From assembly GCA_947647735.1 (NCBI GenBank), contig CANSLJ010000007.1:1-64000 (forward strand): a stretch of 64,000 nucleotides of DNA, given 5' to 3'. Source of the DNA: an uncultured bacterium. Lineage in GTDB: Bacteria > Bacillota > Clostridia > Lachnospirales > Lachnospiraceae. Shown here in pieces: positions 8,398-16,214 of this stretch. The position numbers and the translations under genes were made by a program. Within the stretch, counting starts at the first letter, position 1. The number at the start of each line of letters is the position of its first letter. The notes beneath the pieces are model-generated. The model saw only the letters and a list, made by a program, of their open reading frames with translations, made no database searches and was not told the origin of the DNA.

Positions 8398-9044
8398 AAC
8401 AACAGAAGCAGGAGACGGCATCACAGGAGCAGGAGGTGAATACTGCCGGGTGGGATGCGATAACCGCTGCCTGCGAAAAGGTTTATCCGACACAGAAAAA
8501 CCCGAAGCATTATGGAACATTGATAGACTGGCAGTTTGGGGGAAATGATCCGTTGGAGGGGATAAGTATCTATGACGGCGGGGATTACTGGCATTTTGTC
8601 ACTTATGGTTTATCCGAATTATATGAGAAGGAGTCAGAGAATCAAGAGATCAGCGGTTACGGAATGGAATTTACATTTAAGCTGAAAAAAGATGATTATG
8701 AGGATGAAGAAGCGGAGATCAGGTGTATCTGTGGAATATTACAATCCATTGCAAGGATTACTTTTACACAGGGAGAGGTATTTCGTGCTTATGAGTATTT
8801 ATATACAGGGCAGACACAGGGGATAGATACAAAAATGCTGTCCAGCATAACAGGCTTTATAACGATTCCTGATAAAGAAATAAAGTCAGTTATCACGCCC
8901 AACGGGAAGGTTGACTTCGTGGAATTTATAGGTGCAACAGATGCGGAACTGACTGCGTTGAGAAATAAAGATATGACAGTTGTGGAATTATATGAAAAAA
9001 TAGGTTCTGACATAACGGATTACAGTCGGAAATCAGTTGTGTAG
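8331..9044 (+). CDS. Suppressor-of-fused (SUFU) domain protein
   Basis: 237-residue soluble protein. A short MGIFDRFRNK start is followed by a Gln/Glu-rich linker (to about 40) and a SUFU-like domain (about 45-235) with HYGTLIDWQFGGNDPLEGISIY, HFVTYGLSELYEK and GYGMEFTFKL. Bacterial SUFU proteins are predicted immunity proteins against polymorphic toxins; that is family knowledge, not shown here. The start lies within the preceding ORF, preceded by GGGAAGG at seven bases. The same MG(I/F)FDR beginning recurs on the unrelated proteins at 16215 and 19558. Confidence 0.85.
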   Translation: MGIFDRFRNKDKAAPKEQASNIEQQKQETASQEQEVNTAGWDAITAACEKVYPTQKNPKHYGTLIDWQFGGNDPLEGISIYDGGDYWHFVTYGLSELYEKESENQEISGYGMEFTFKLKKDDYEDEEAEIRCICGILQSIARITFTQGEVFRAYEYLYTGQTQGIDTKMLSSITGFITIPDKEIKSVITPNGKVDFVEFIGATDAELTALRNKDMTVVELYEKIGSDITDYSRKSVV

Positions 9045-9104
9045 ATCTGGGCGGGTTTGTGTTGTCCGGGGTAATAGATATTGATTTGTTGAGGAGATCG
9101 AGAT

Positions 9105-9707
9105 TTGCTGTACGATGAGATCATTCATGCGGTCGAAGCGGAAACTGTGATAGAACAGAAGGCGTTTGAGAATGAAAAGATCAGCGGCATGAATGCGGAA
9201 AAGGTAATGTTTGAGCATGTTCAGCTTATAAAGTGTCAGATGCCGGGAAATGATCTTAACGGCGGGGAGTTTATCGATGTCGTATTTGACGGGTGTGATC
9301 TGAGCAATTGTCATTTGAAGAACGCATATTTTAAGGATTGTAAATTTCTGAATTGTAAGCTGGACGGCTGTTCTTTTTGTTCGGCTTCTTTTAAAAGCAC
9401 CAAAATGGAGAACTGCAGCTCACTGTATTGCAATTATGTGTCAACGCTCTGGGAGAATACGCTGGCGGTTGACTGTAATATGGAGCAAAGCTTTTTTTCA
9501 GAGGTGATATTAAAAAAGCCGGTCTTTCACAATGTCAATTTTACCAGTGTGGATTTCTTTAAAACAAGGTTAAAGGGGATTGATCTTTCGGACTGTGTGA
9601 TCAGTAATATCATGGTTTCAGATACCTATGTGGAACTGGCGGGCGCAAAGGTCAGTATTTATCAGGCGGCGGAGCTTGCCAGATTATTGAAGGTTCAGAT
9701 CGTATGA
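9105..9707 (+). CDS. Pentapeptide-repeat protein, TTG start
   Basis: 200-residue protein whose middle (about 50-170) is built of degenerate A(D/N)LxX-type pentapeptides, for example CDLSNCHLKNAYFKDCKFLNCKLDGCSF. This predicts a right-handed quadrilateral beta-helix. The start is taken as TTG 9105 because GAGGAG (9091-9096) sits eight bases upstream and the next in-frame ATG would cut 28 residues. Unusually many cysteines line the helix. Some such proteins protect gyrase, but nothing here shows that. It overlaps the next ORF start by four bases. Confidence 0.82.
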   Translation: MLYDEIIHAVEAETVIEQKAFENEKISGMNAEKVMFEHVQLIKCQMPGNDLNGGEFIDVVFDGCDLSNCHLKNAYFKDCKFLNCKLDGCSFCSASFKSTKMENCSSLYCNYVSTLWENTLAVDCNMEQSFFSEVILKKPVFHNVNFTSVDFFKTRLKGIDLSDCVISNIMVSDTYVELAGAKVSIYQAAELARLLKVQIV

Positions 9708-9901
9708 CAAACAGGAAAGGGAGTGATTTTATGTTGATGAGTGCAGATAAGAAATGGGATTATTCACTTGGCATGATAAAAATAGATGGATTAGAGCCTA
9801 CTCCAGAAATGAAAAAATTAATCGAACAAGAGAAAAATGGTGAGATAACCATGGATGAAATAAAAGAAGCTCTTGATCGAAAATATAAAATGAAACGGTA
9901 A
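9704..9901 (+). CDS. VbhA-like antitoxin of Fic system
   Basis: 65-residue protein directly before the fic gene. It contains YSLGMIKIDGLEPTPEMKKLIEQ and GEITMDEIKEALDRKY, the pattern of antitoxin VbhA-type helical proteins, whose inhibitory helix blocks the ATP site of Fic. In canonical antitoxins the inhibitory motif ends in Glu-Gly; here the acidic residue is Asp (IDG). The start may be ATG 9704 (overlapping the pentapeptide gene) or the internal ATG at 9731, which follows AGGGAGTG and is more convincing. Its stop is nine bases before the Fic start. Confidence 0.75.
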   Translation: MTNRKGSDFMLMSADKKWDYSLGMIKIDGLEPTPEMKKLIEQEKNGEITMDEIKEALDRKYKMKR

Positions 9902-9910
9902 TATGAATTT

Positions 9911-10678
9911 ATGAGAGATCCTTATTTATATCCTGATTCAGAAGTATTAAAAAATTTAGCAGATATCTATGATATGGATAAACTGAAAGATATGGAGGCG
10001 GATTATTGTTCATATAGACTTTCGGAAGTTGTCATGGATGAGACTGAGCATCAATATGATTTTATAGATCTTTGTAATATGCATCATCATATTTTTCAAG
10101 ATATTTATGAATGGGCAGGCAGGCCGAGGGTTATTAATATTGAGAAAGCAGAAATCGTTTTAGGAGAACTTTCAGTTGAATATTCAGACTGCTTTGATAT
10201 TATAAAAGATGCGGAAAATGTGTTATCTGAGATGAGAGCATATAACTGGCGGGATTCATCTTTTGAAGATATAGTGGAAGCATTTAGTGATTATATGGCG
10301 AGACTATGGAAAGTCCATCCATACCGGGAAGGGAATACCAGAACCATAGTTACTTTTTGTTGTATGTTTATTGAGGCACAAGGGATCTATATTGAGAGTG
10401 ATCTATTTAAAGATAATGCGGCTTATATGCGTTCTGCACTTGTTGCAGCTAATGCAATATTTGATGATTTGGGAGATTTACGGAAACCGGAATATCTTTA
10501 TCGAATAGTGCAGGACGCATTGGAGCAGGGAGAAGAAATGAGAAAGCAGGTAGAGACCTGCATTCAGAAAGCCGGAATGCCGGTGGCTGATGTGAATATC
10601 CGAAAAATTGTATTTTGGAATAGAAAAGAACAGAGAGAACATTCTTTTAAAGAAGTTAGAGACTATTTAAGGCAGTAA
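9911..10678 (+). CDS. Fic/DOC-family protein (AMPylator-like)
   Basis: 255-residue Fic-domain protein. The Fic core covers about residues 20-190, with EWAGRPR upstream and the active-site loop HPYREGNTRT. The catalytic His, acidic residue, GN and first Arg are present. The second Arg of the canonical HxFx(D/E)GNGRxxR motif, which contacts the ATP gamma-phosphate, is Val here. The C-terminal 60 residues (from EQGEEMRKQVE) form an extra helical tail. Fic proteins usually transfer AMP to Ser/Thr/Tyr of a target; the altered motif may mean different nucleotide handling. Paired with the antitoxin upstream. Confidence 0.88.
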   Translation: MRDPYLYPDSEVLKNLADIYDMDKLKDMEADYCSYRLSEVVMDETEHQYDFIDLCNMHHHIFQDIYEWAGRPRVINIEKAEIVLGELSVEYSDCFDIIKDAENVLSEMRAYNWRDSSFEDIVEAFSDYMARLWKVHPYREGNTRTIVTFCCMFIEAQGIYIESDLFKDNAAYMRSALVAANAIFDDLGDLRKPEYLYRIVQDALEQGEEMRKQVETCIQKAGMPVADVNIRKIVFWNRKEQREHSFKEVRDYLRQ

Positions 10679-10740
10679 AATTGATTTAAATCAGATGTTT
10701 AGGCTGCTGGAAGGAAGGGTAAGGACAATAAAAGAGAAAA

Positions 10741-11673
10741 ATGGATAATTTTCTTGTTGTAACAAATAAACAGAAAGATCCGATGTATGCCTGTACAAAC
10801 CAGATCAGGAGTTATCTGGAGCGGCACGGGAAAATATGTAGGACCGAGACGGGGGATATCCCTGAGTTGAAGATTCCGGAGGGGACGGAGTGCGCGATCG
10901 TTTTGGGCGGTGACGGTACTCTTCTTCGGGCGGCGCGGACTGCGGCGGATGCGGGGGTTCCGTTGATCGGGGTGAACCTTGGGACGCTCGGATATCTGGC
11001 GGAGGTGGACAGCGCTTATCTGGAAGATGCGCTGGATCAGTTGATCCGGGATGACTTTACGCGGGAGAAGCGGATGATGCTTTCGGGCAGAGTGGTGCCG
11101 GCAGGGAAAGAGCAGGGAGCCGGAGCGATGCCGGTGGCGAAGGAAGAAGCGGAGAGCAGAGATGTGCCGGCAGAGGATGGGAAAGATTCGGAGATGCCGG
11201 CAGGGGAAGCAGAGAGGCAGGAAGACTGCGCCTTAAACGATATCGCGATCACCCGGCGTGGTTCTCTGCAGATCATCACATTCCATATCTATGTGAACGG
11301 GCAGCTTCTCTACACCTGCCATGCGGATGGCTTTTTAGTGGCGACGCCCACCGGTTCCACCGGTTATAATCTGTCTGCGGGAGGCCCTATTGTGGAGCCT
11401 CATGCCCGGCTGATCCTGCTCACGCCGATCTGTCCCCATACGATGCAATTTCGTACCATTGTGCTTTCTGCGGAGGATGAGGTGGTGATCGAGATCGGGG
11501 AGAACAAGAAGGGGACGGTGCAGGAGGTGGAAGCCTGTTTTGACGGCAGTGTGAAGATGGAGATGCACGCCGGTGACCGGATGGAGATAAAGAAAGCAGA
11601 GAAAGTTACGGAGATGTTGAAATTAAGTCAGGACAGCTTTGTGGAAGTACTACATAAAAAAATGGATGCATAA
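10741..11673 (+). CDS. nadK: NAD kinase, with internal repeat insertion
   Basis: Cytoplasmic ATP-NAD kinase making NADP, 310 residues. GGDGTLLRAA (residues 56-65), NLGTLGYLAEV and the TPTGSTGYNLSAGGPIV loop are all intact. Residues about 119-162, between RMMLSG and ALNDIAI, hold four degenerate 10-12-residue units beginning VPAG, MPVA, VPAE and MPAG. Ordinary bacterial NadK lacks this, which explains the extra length. The insertion falls at a surface turn before a conserved strand, so activity may be kept. It starts the nadK-argR-recN-spoIVB block. Identification is secure. Confidence 0.95.
   Translation: MDNFLVVTNKQKDPMYACTNQIRSYLERHGKICRTETGDIPELKIPEGTECAIVLGGDGTLLRAARTAADAGVPLIGVNLGTLGYLAEVDSAYLEDALDQLIRDDFTREKRMMLSGRVVPAGKEQGAGAMPVAKEEAESRDVPAEDGKDSEMPAGEAERQEDCALNDIAITRRGSLQIITFHIYVNGQLLYTCHADGFLVATPTGSTGYNLSAGGPIVEPHARLILLTPICPHTMQFRTIVLSAEDEVVIEIGENKKGTVQEVEACFDGSVKMEMHAGDRMEIKKAEKVTEMLKLSQDSFVEVLHKKMDA
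11095..11226 (+). repeat. In-frame minisatellite within nadK
   Basis: Four degenerate 30-36-bp units, each starting RTGCCGG, encode VPAGKEQGAGA, MPVAKEEAESRD, VPAEDGKDSE and MPAGEAERQED. The stretch is Ala/Gly/Glu/Lys-rich and presumably disordered. Confidence 0.65.
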
Positions 11674-11690
11674 GGAGAGGGTATTGGGAG

Positions 11691-12143
11691 ATGAAGAAGA
11701 ACCGTCACGCAAAAATTGTGGAACTGATTGAGAAGTATGATCTGGAGACTCAGGACGAACTGGCGGAGAAACTGAGGGAGGATGGGTATGATGTGACCCA
11801 GGCAACGGTATCGAGGGATATCCGGGAATTGAAGTTATCCAAGGTGCCGCTGGGGGACGGCAGACAGAAATATGTGCTGCTGCGGGAAGCTCACGGGGAA
11901 ATGAGCGATAAATATGCCCGTGTCCTGCGGGAAGGGATGAGCAGTATGGGGATGGCTCAGAGCCTTCTTGTTGTGAAGACTGTTCCCGGGATGGCGATGG
12001 CTGTCGCGGCGGCGCTGGATGCCATGCATATGAAGGAAATTGTGGGAACGATCGCAGGGGATGATACGATCATGCTGGCAGTGCGCTCTGCGGAGGATGC
12101 GGAGGTTGTCAGGGAGAAAATCGATTTTGTGCTGAAGAAATAA
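11691..12143 (+). CDS. argR: Arginine repressor ArgR
   Basis: 150-residue transcription factor with an N-terminal winged helix (KIVELIEKYDLETQDELAEKL; the VTQATVSRDIRELKLSKV recognition region) and a C-terminal hexamerisation/arginine-binding domain (VPGMAMAVAAALDAM, VGTIAGDDTIMLAVRS). It represses arginine biosynthesis in response to L-arginine. It lies 17 bases after nadK and 34 before recN, the standard Firmicutes arrangement. Confidence 0.96.
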   Translation: MKKNRHAKIVELIEKYDLETQDELAEKLREDGYDVTQATVSRDIRELKLSKVPLGDGRQKYVLLREAHGEMSDKYARVLREGMSSMGMAQSLLVVKTVPGMAMAVAAALDAMHMKEIVGTIAGDDTIMLAVRSAEDAEVVREKIDFVLKK

Positions 12144-12177
12144 AAATATCCTGCTCGGAGAGAGATAGGAGAAGCGT

Positions 12178-13857
12178 ATGTTAGTAAGTTTAAATGTAAA
12201 AAATCTGGCGCTCATTGATGCGGAAGAGATGGAATTCGGTGAAGGCCTTAATATCCTTACCGGTGAGACAGGTGCCGGGAAATCCATACTGATCGGTTCG
12301 GTGAATCTGGCTCTTGGCGAGAGGGCGGATAAAGATATCATCCGGACGGGGGCAGATCATGCCCTGATCGAATTATTGTTTCAGGAGGATTCCCCGCAGG
12401 TGAAAGATCTGATGGAGGAACTGGATCTTCCCTGGGAGGACGGTTCGGTGATGATCTCCAGAAAGATCCAGGCATCCCGAAGCGTTTTTCGTATTAACGG
12501 GGAGACGGTGACAGCAAAACAGGTAAAACAGCTTTCCGAGCTCCTTCTGGATATTCACGGACAGCATGAACACCAGTCGCTTTTGCATAAGAGGAAACAT
12601 CAGGAAATTCTGGATGAATATGCCGGGGATAAGCTGGCGGCGATCCTTCCTGTTTTGAAAGAAAGCTGGCAGAAGGTGTCCGGTCTGAAAAAGGAGCTGG
12701 AGGAAGCCGGGATGGATGAAGCACAGCGCCTCAGGGAACTTTCCCTTGCGGAGTTTGAGGTGCAGGAGATCGAGGATGCGCATATTCGGATCGGGGAGGA
12801 TGAAGAGCTGGAGAGCGTTTACCGGAAAATGACGCACAGTCGCAGGATCATGGAAAGCCTTGCCTTTGCCTGTCGTTTGACAGGTGCGGAAAGCGAGGAG
12901 GGCGCTGCGGATCTGATCGGACATGCCCTGCGAGAAATGACATCTGTGTCAGAATTGGATAAAGAACTCTCTTCCCTTACAGGGCAGCTTGATGAAATTG
13001 ACAATCTGCTGCATGATTTTAACAGGGATCTGGCAGACTATCAGGAGAGCCTTGATTTTGAGGAAGCGGATTTTGCGAGAGCAGAAGAACGGTTAAATAC
13101 GTTAAACCGTTTGAAAACAAAATACGGAAAAACGCTGGAGGAGGTTCTGGCTTATCAGGAGAAGCGGAATCGGGAGCTGCAGAGGCTGTCCGATTTTGAC
13201 GCTTATCAGGAAGAAATGAAAAAGCAGCTTGCGGAAGAGACGGGAAAGCTGGAAAAACTCTGTGAAAAAGCTTCCAAAGTGCGGAAACAGGCGGCAAAGG
13301 TGCTGGAAAAGGAACTGAAACAGGCGCTGCTGGATCTGAATTTTATGCATGTGGAGTTCAGCGTGGAAGTGATAAGCAACAGGGAGCATATCAGTGCAAA
13401 GGGCTGGGATGATGTGGAGTTTATGATCTCCACCAATCCCGGTGAGGCGGTGCGTCCTTTGTCTATGGTGGCAAGCGGCGGTGAGCTGTCCCGGATCATG
13501 CTGGGGTTGAAGACTGTGCTGGCGGATAAGGATGCCGTGGAGACACTGATATTTGACGAGATCGATGCAGGCATCAGCGGTAAGACGGCATGGAAAGTTT
13601 CGGAAAAGCTGGGAATGCTTTCCAGAGAACGTCAGGTGATCTGTATTACCCACCTGCCCCAGATCGCAGCAATGGCGGATATCCATTTTTACATTGAAAA
13701 AAAGGTGAAGAACGGCATTACAAAAACAGCGATTTCTCCGCTTAAAGAGAAAGAGAGGGTTTCAGAGATTGCCAGAATGCTGGGAGGAGAGGAGATTTCT
13801 CAGGCGGCGCTTCAAAATGCAGCGGAACTGATACAAATGGCAAAAAAATCCATATAA
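12178..13857 (+). CDS. recN: DNA repair protein RecN
   Basis: SMC-like ATPase of double-strand-break repair, 559 residues. Walker A GETGAGKS lies at residues 29-36, a long helical coiled-coil middle spans about 150-380, and the C-terminal half holds VASGGELSRIMLGLK (signature) and LIFDEIDAGISG (Walker B). Normal length for the family. Part of the argR-recN-spoIVB block. Confidence 0.97.
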   Translation: MLVSLNVKNLALIDAEEMEFGEGLNILTGETGAGKSILIGSVNLALGERADKDIIRTGADHALIELLFQEDSPQVKDLMEELDLPWEDGSVMISRKIQASRSVFRINGETVTAKQVKQLSELLLDIHGQHEHQSLLHKRKHQEILDEYAGDKLAAILPVLKESWQKVSGLKKELEEAGMDEAQRLRELSLAEFEVQEIEDAHIRIGEDEELESVYRKMTHSRRIMESLAFACRLTGAESEEGAADLIGHALREMTSVSELDKELSSLTGQLDEIDNLLHDFNRDLADYQESLDFEEADFARAEERLNTLNRLKTKYGKTLEEVLAYQEKRNRELQRLSDFDAYQEEMKKQLAEETGKLEKLCEKASKVRKQAAKVLEKELKQALLDLNFMHVEFSVEVISNREHISAKGWDDVEFMISTNPGEAVRPLSMVASGGELSRIMLGLKTVLADKDAVETLIFDEIDAGISGKTAWKVSEKLGMLSRERQVICITHLPQIAAMADIHFYIEKKVKNGITKTAISPLKEKERVSEIARMLGGEEISQAALQNAAELIQMAKKSI

Positions 13858-13870
13858 AACAAAAAATGAG

Positions 13871-13900
13871 TGAGTGAATTTTGATTACCTACGCATACTA
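13871..13900 (+). promoter_or_regulatory. Candidate sigma-F/sigma-G promoter for spoIVB
   Basis: CATACTA at 13894-13900 matches the forespore sigma-G -10 consensus exactly. TGAGTG at 13871-13876 lies 17 bases upstream and matches four of six positions of TGAATA. In Bacillus, spoIVB is expressed in the forespore from such promoters, so the position 32 bases before the gene fits. Confidence 0.6.
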
Positions 13901-13931
13901 AAAAGGACGTTGACATCGGAGGAAGAGAAGT

Positions 13932-15173
13932 ATGCGTAAGGTAATCAAAAATTTTTATAAAGGAATTATTGCATTTGTGCTTATGGGAGCTCTTGCCGGG
14001 GGATGGTATGCCTGCTATGATTCGACACCTTCTCAGGTGAGGCTGCTCACGGATAAAGAACAGCATATTGATTTTAAACTGCCTGCCAGCGCCAGTATCG
14101 AGACGGATCAGGGCAGGATGGTAGCCGGTCTGTACCGCCCTATAAAAATGGTGACCGGTGCGGCGGAAACCGCCTATCAGATGGATGTAAAATGGCTTGG
14201 CTTCATTCCGCTCAAAAGCGTGGAAATCCAGGTGGTGGGGGAGCGGGAAGTCTCTGCCGCCGGTTTTCCCATTGGAATATTCCTGAAAACAAAGGGCGTT
14301 ATGGTGGTGGGTGTCGGCAGCTTTAACGACATAAACGGGGCAGGCTTTGCGCCTGCAAAAAATCATCTGGAGGAGGGCGACTATATTGTAAGTTATAACG
14401 GTGTGGAGATCACCGGAAAAAAGCAGTTTATGAGCCTGCTCTCGGAAAATCAGGGAACGGAGGTTGTTCTCGGCATCGAGCGGGACGGTGTGTACTTAGA
14501 GGAGCGGGTGACCCCGGCAAAAAATCAGAATGGGGAGTATAAGATGGGCATCTGGATCAGGGATAATGCCCAGGGCGTGGGAACGCTTACTTTTGTGGAT
14601 GAGCAGGGAAATTTCGGTGCGCTTGGACATGGCATCACGGATGCCGATACAGGGGAGCTGATGGAGCTCGGGAGAGGTTCTCTTTACGGGACAAAGATCG
14701 TGGCTGTCCGCAAGGGGACGGACGGCGTGCCCGGGGAACTGACCGGTATGATAGAGTATGATGATGCCAATGTGATCGGGGAGATCACACAGAATACGCC
14801 TTATGGCATTTTCGGGCATCTTGATCTGGAAAAACTGGCGGCGAGCGGTATCGATCTTGAGATGCAGGAGATCGGTTTAAAGCAGGATATCCATCTGGGC
14901 GCCGCTACCATGATCTCTTCTATCAATGAGGAGATGAAGGAGTATGATATCGAGATCACGGCGATCCATATGGGGAGCGACGGCGGAAATAAAGGGCTGG
15001 AACTTTTGGTGACGGATGAGGAACTGCTGAATCTGACCGGCGGTATCGTGCAGGGTATGAGCGGGAGCCCGATCCTGCAGGATGGAAAGGTTGTGGGGGC
15101 TGTGACTCATGTGCTGGTGAACGCGCCGGAGAAGGGGTACGGGATATTTATTGAGGAGATGCTGCAAGGATAG
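13932..15173 (+). CDS. spoIVB: SpoIVB serine peptidase
   Basis: Forespore-secreted S55-family signalling peptidase that triggers pro-sigma-K processing. 413 residues: an N-terminal membrane/signal segment (GIIAFVLMGALAGGWYA), a PDZ domain (about 110-200, with GDYIVSYNGVEITG), and a peptidase domain containing LGHGITDADTG (the histidine) and GMSGSPILQDG (catalytic serine, about residues 377-379). Preceded by GGAGGAAGAG. Spore-forming Firmicutes normally have spo0A directly downstream; here a terminator and unrelated accessory genes follow. Confidence 0.96.
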   Translation: MRKVIKNFYKGIIAFVLMGALAGGWYACYDSTPSQVRLLTDKEQHIDFKLPASASIETDQGRMVAGLYRPIKMVTGAAETAYQMDVKWLGFIPLKSVEIQVVGEREVSAAGFPIGIFLKTKGVMVVGVGSFNDINGAGFAPAKNHLEEGDYIVSYNGVEITGKKQFMSLLSENQGTEVVLGIERDGVYLEERVTPAKNQNGEYKMGIWIRDNAQGVGTLTFVDEQGNFGALGHGITDADTGELMELGRGSLYGTKIVAVRKGTDGVPGELTGMIEYDDANVIGEITQNTPYGIFGHLDLEKLAASGIDLEMQEIGLKQDIHLGAATMISSINEEMKEYDIEITAIHMGSDGGNKGLELLVTDEELLNLTGGIVQGMSGSPILQDGKVVGAVTHVLVNAPEKGYGIFIEEMLQG

Positions 15174-15212
15174 AGGCGGGAGAACAGGGAAGTTTTTGGG
15201 TTTGAGAAAGAT

Positions 15213-15254
15213 GGCCGTATTATGAGAGGTATGACATAATACGGTTATTTTTAT
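15213..15254 (+). terminator. Rho-independent terminator after spoIVB
   Basis: A perfect 10-bp stem, CCGTATTATG (15215-15224) with CATAATACGG (15235-15244), and a 10-base loop are followed by TTATTTTTAT. It closes the nadK-spoIVB block. Confidence 0.85.
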
Positions 15255-15369
15255 GGTGCCGACAAGATCAAAAGCGGAAGAATTTCTGATAGAAGAGGAA
15301 AATGTAATCCGGAGACATAGGGAAATAACAGTCCTGTGGCTGCCGGATAGTTCTTTCTCAGGTAATAAC

Positions 15370-15399
15370 TTGTCATAGTCAGGTTTTCAGTGGTATGAT
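15370..15399 (+). promoter_or_regulatory. Sigma-A-like promoter opening the immunity-like cluster
   Basis: TTGTCA (15370-15375), an 18-base spacer and TATGAT (15394-15399) with an extended TGG just before it. It is the only good promoter in the 336-base gap after spoIVB, and it points into the run of genes from 15510. The rest of that gap (15255-15369 and 15400-15509) shows no gene. Confidence 0.65.
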
Positions 15400-15509
15400 G
15401 AGGTCATAAGGTAAAGCAGGTGACAGATTTTTGATGAGTCAATTTTATCAGATTGAGTAAAAGCTGAGACTGCCATTGGGTAAAGTTTGGGAAGGATTAA
15501 GATGGGTAA

Positions 15510-16193
15510 ATGAATACTAAGACAAATGTAATGGAGGTTCCAAAGGATTTTAAAATCATCGGCTATTACATAGTAGAAGTGATCGATATGCCGGAATGGC
15601 TGAGAGACCTGGGGGAGAGGATACTTTCGGTCAGTCTGGGAGAGGTACATCCCAGATTGGAGTGTTATTTTGTGAATGGATGGCGAAAGGGGGAGAAACA
15701 GGCGTATCAGAAAAGGCTGAAACTGAGTGATGAGCAGTATGCGGAATATGTGGAAACAGTCGGAAATTTATTTGATTCCGGAAAAATGGACATGAACGGT
15801 ATGTTTCTGCATTTGTCAGATGCACAGTATTTCCAGCAGAAGTTCTGCATGGAGATTCCCTGTCGGTTGGTGAGTATTTCCACGACGCCTGACTGGTTTG
15901 GCGTTTTATCGGAAGAATTGAAAGATGGTTATGGAAACAGCATTATAAATGGAGAGCTGGATTACAATACACTGATCGGTTATGACATTCTCGGGTGGGA
16001 GAGTAATTCGTGGGGAATTGATGGTTTTTTGTGGGATCATTTGCATAAAGAACTGCCGGAAGCAAGATTTAATGAGATCGGACTGCTCAAAAATGATTTT
16101 GCGGAAGTGACTGGCTTTGCCCGTCGGATTAAGGGAAAGGGTGAGCCGGTGGAATGGATTCCGTGCAGAGTCGGGGAAGTGTGTGGAGAATAG
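15510..16193 (+). CDS. Hypothetical protein, immunity-like
   Basis: 227-residue soluble protein, not recognised. It begins MNTKTNVMEVPKDF and contains aromatic/acidic stretches (MPEWLRDLGER, LEECYFVNGW-like, LGWESNSWGIDGFLWDHLHKELPEARFNEIGL). No signal, membrane or catalytic motif is visible. It is first in a one-directional series of proteins resembling polymorphic-toxin immunity families, behind a strong promoter. That neighbourhood suggests, but does not prove, an immunity function. Confidence 0.6.
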   Translation: MNTKTNVMEVPKDFKIIGYYIVEVIDMPEWLRDLGERILSVSLGEVHPRLECYFVNGWRKGEKQAYQKRLKLSDEQYAEYVETVGNLFDSGKMDMNGMFLHLSDAQYFQQKFCMEIPCRLVSISTTPDWFGVLSEELKDGYGNSIINGELDYNTLIGYDILGWESNSWGIDGFLWDHLHKELPEARFNEIGLLKNDFAEVTGFARRIKGKGEPVEWIPCRVGEVCGE

Positions 16194-16214
16194 AAACAGT
16201 GAAGGAGGTATATC

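Noticed and set aside
11835-12341. Long minus-strand ORF opposite argR/recN
   Set aside because: His/Arg-rich antisense shadow of strongly conserved genes.
13102-13686. 194-codon minus ORF inside recN
   Set aside because: Antisense to the conserved RecN ATPase core; no start signals.
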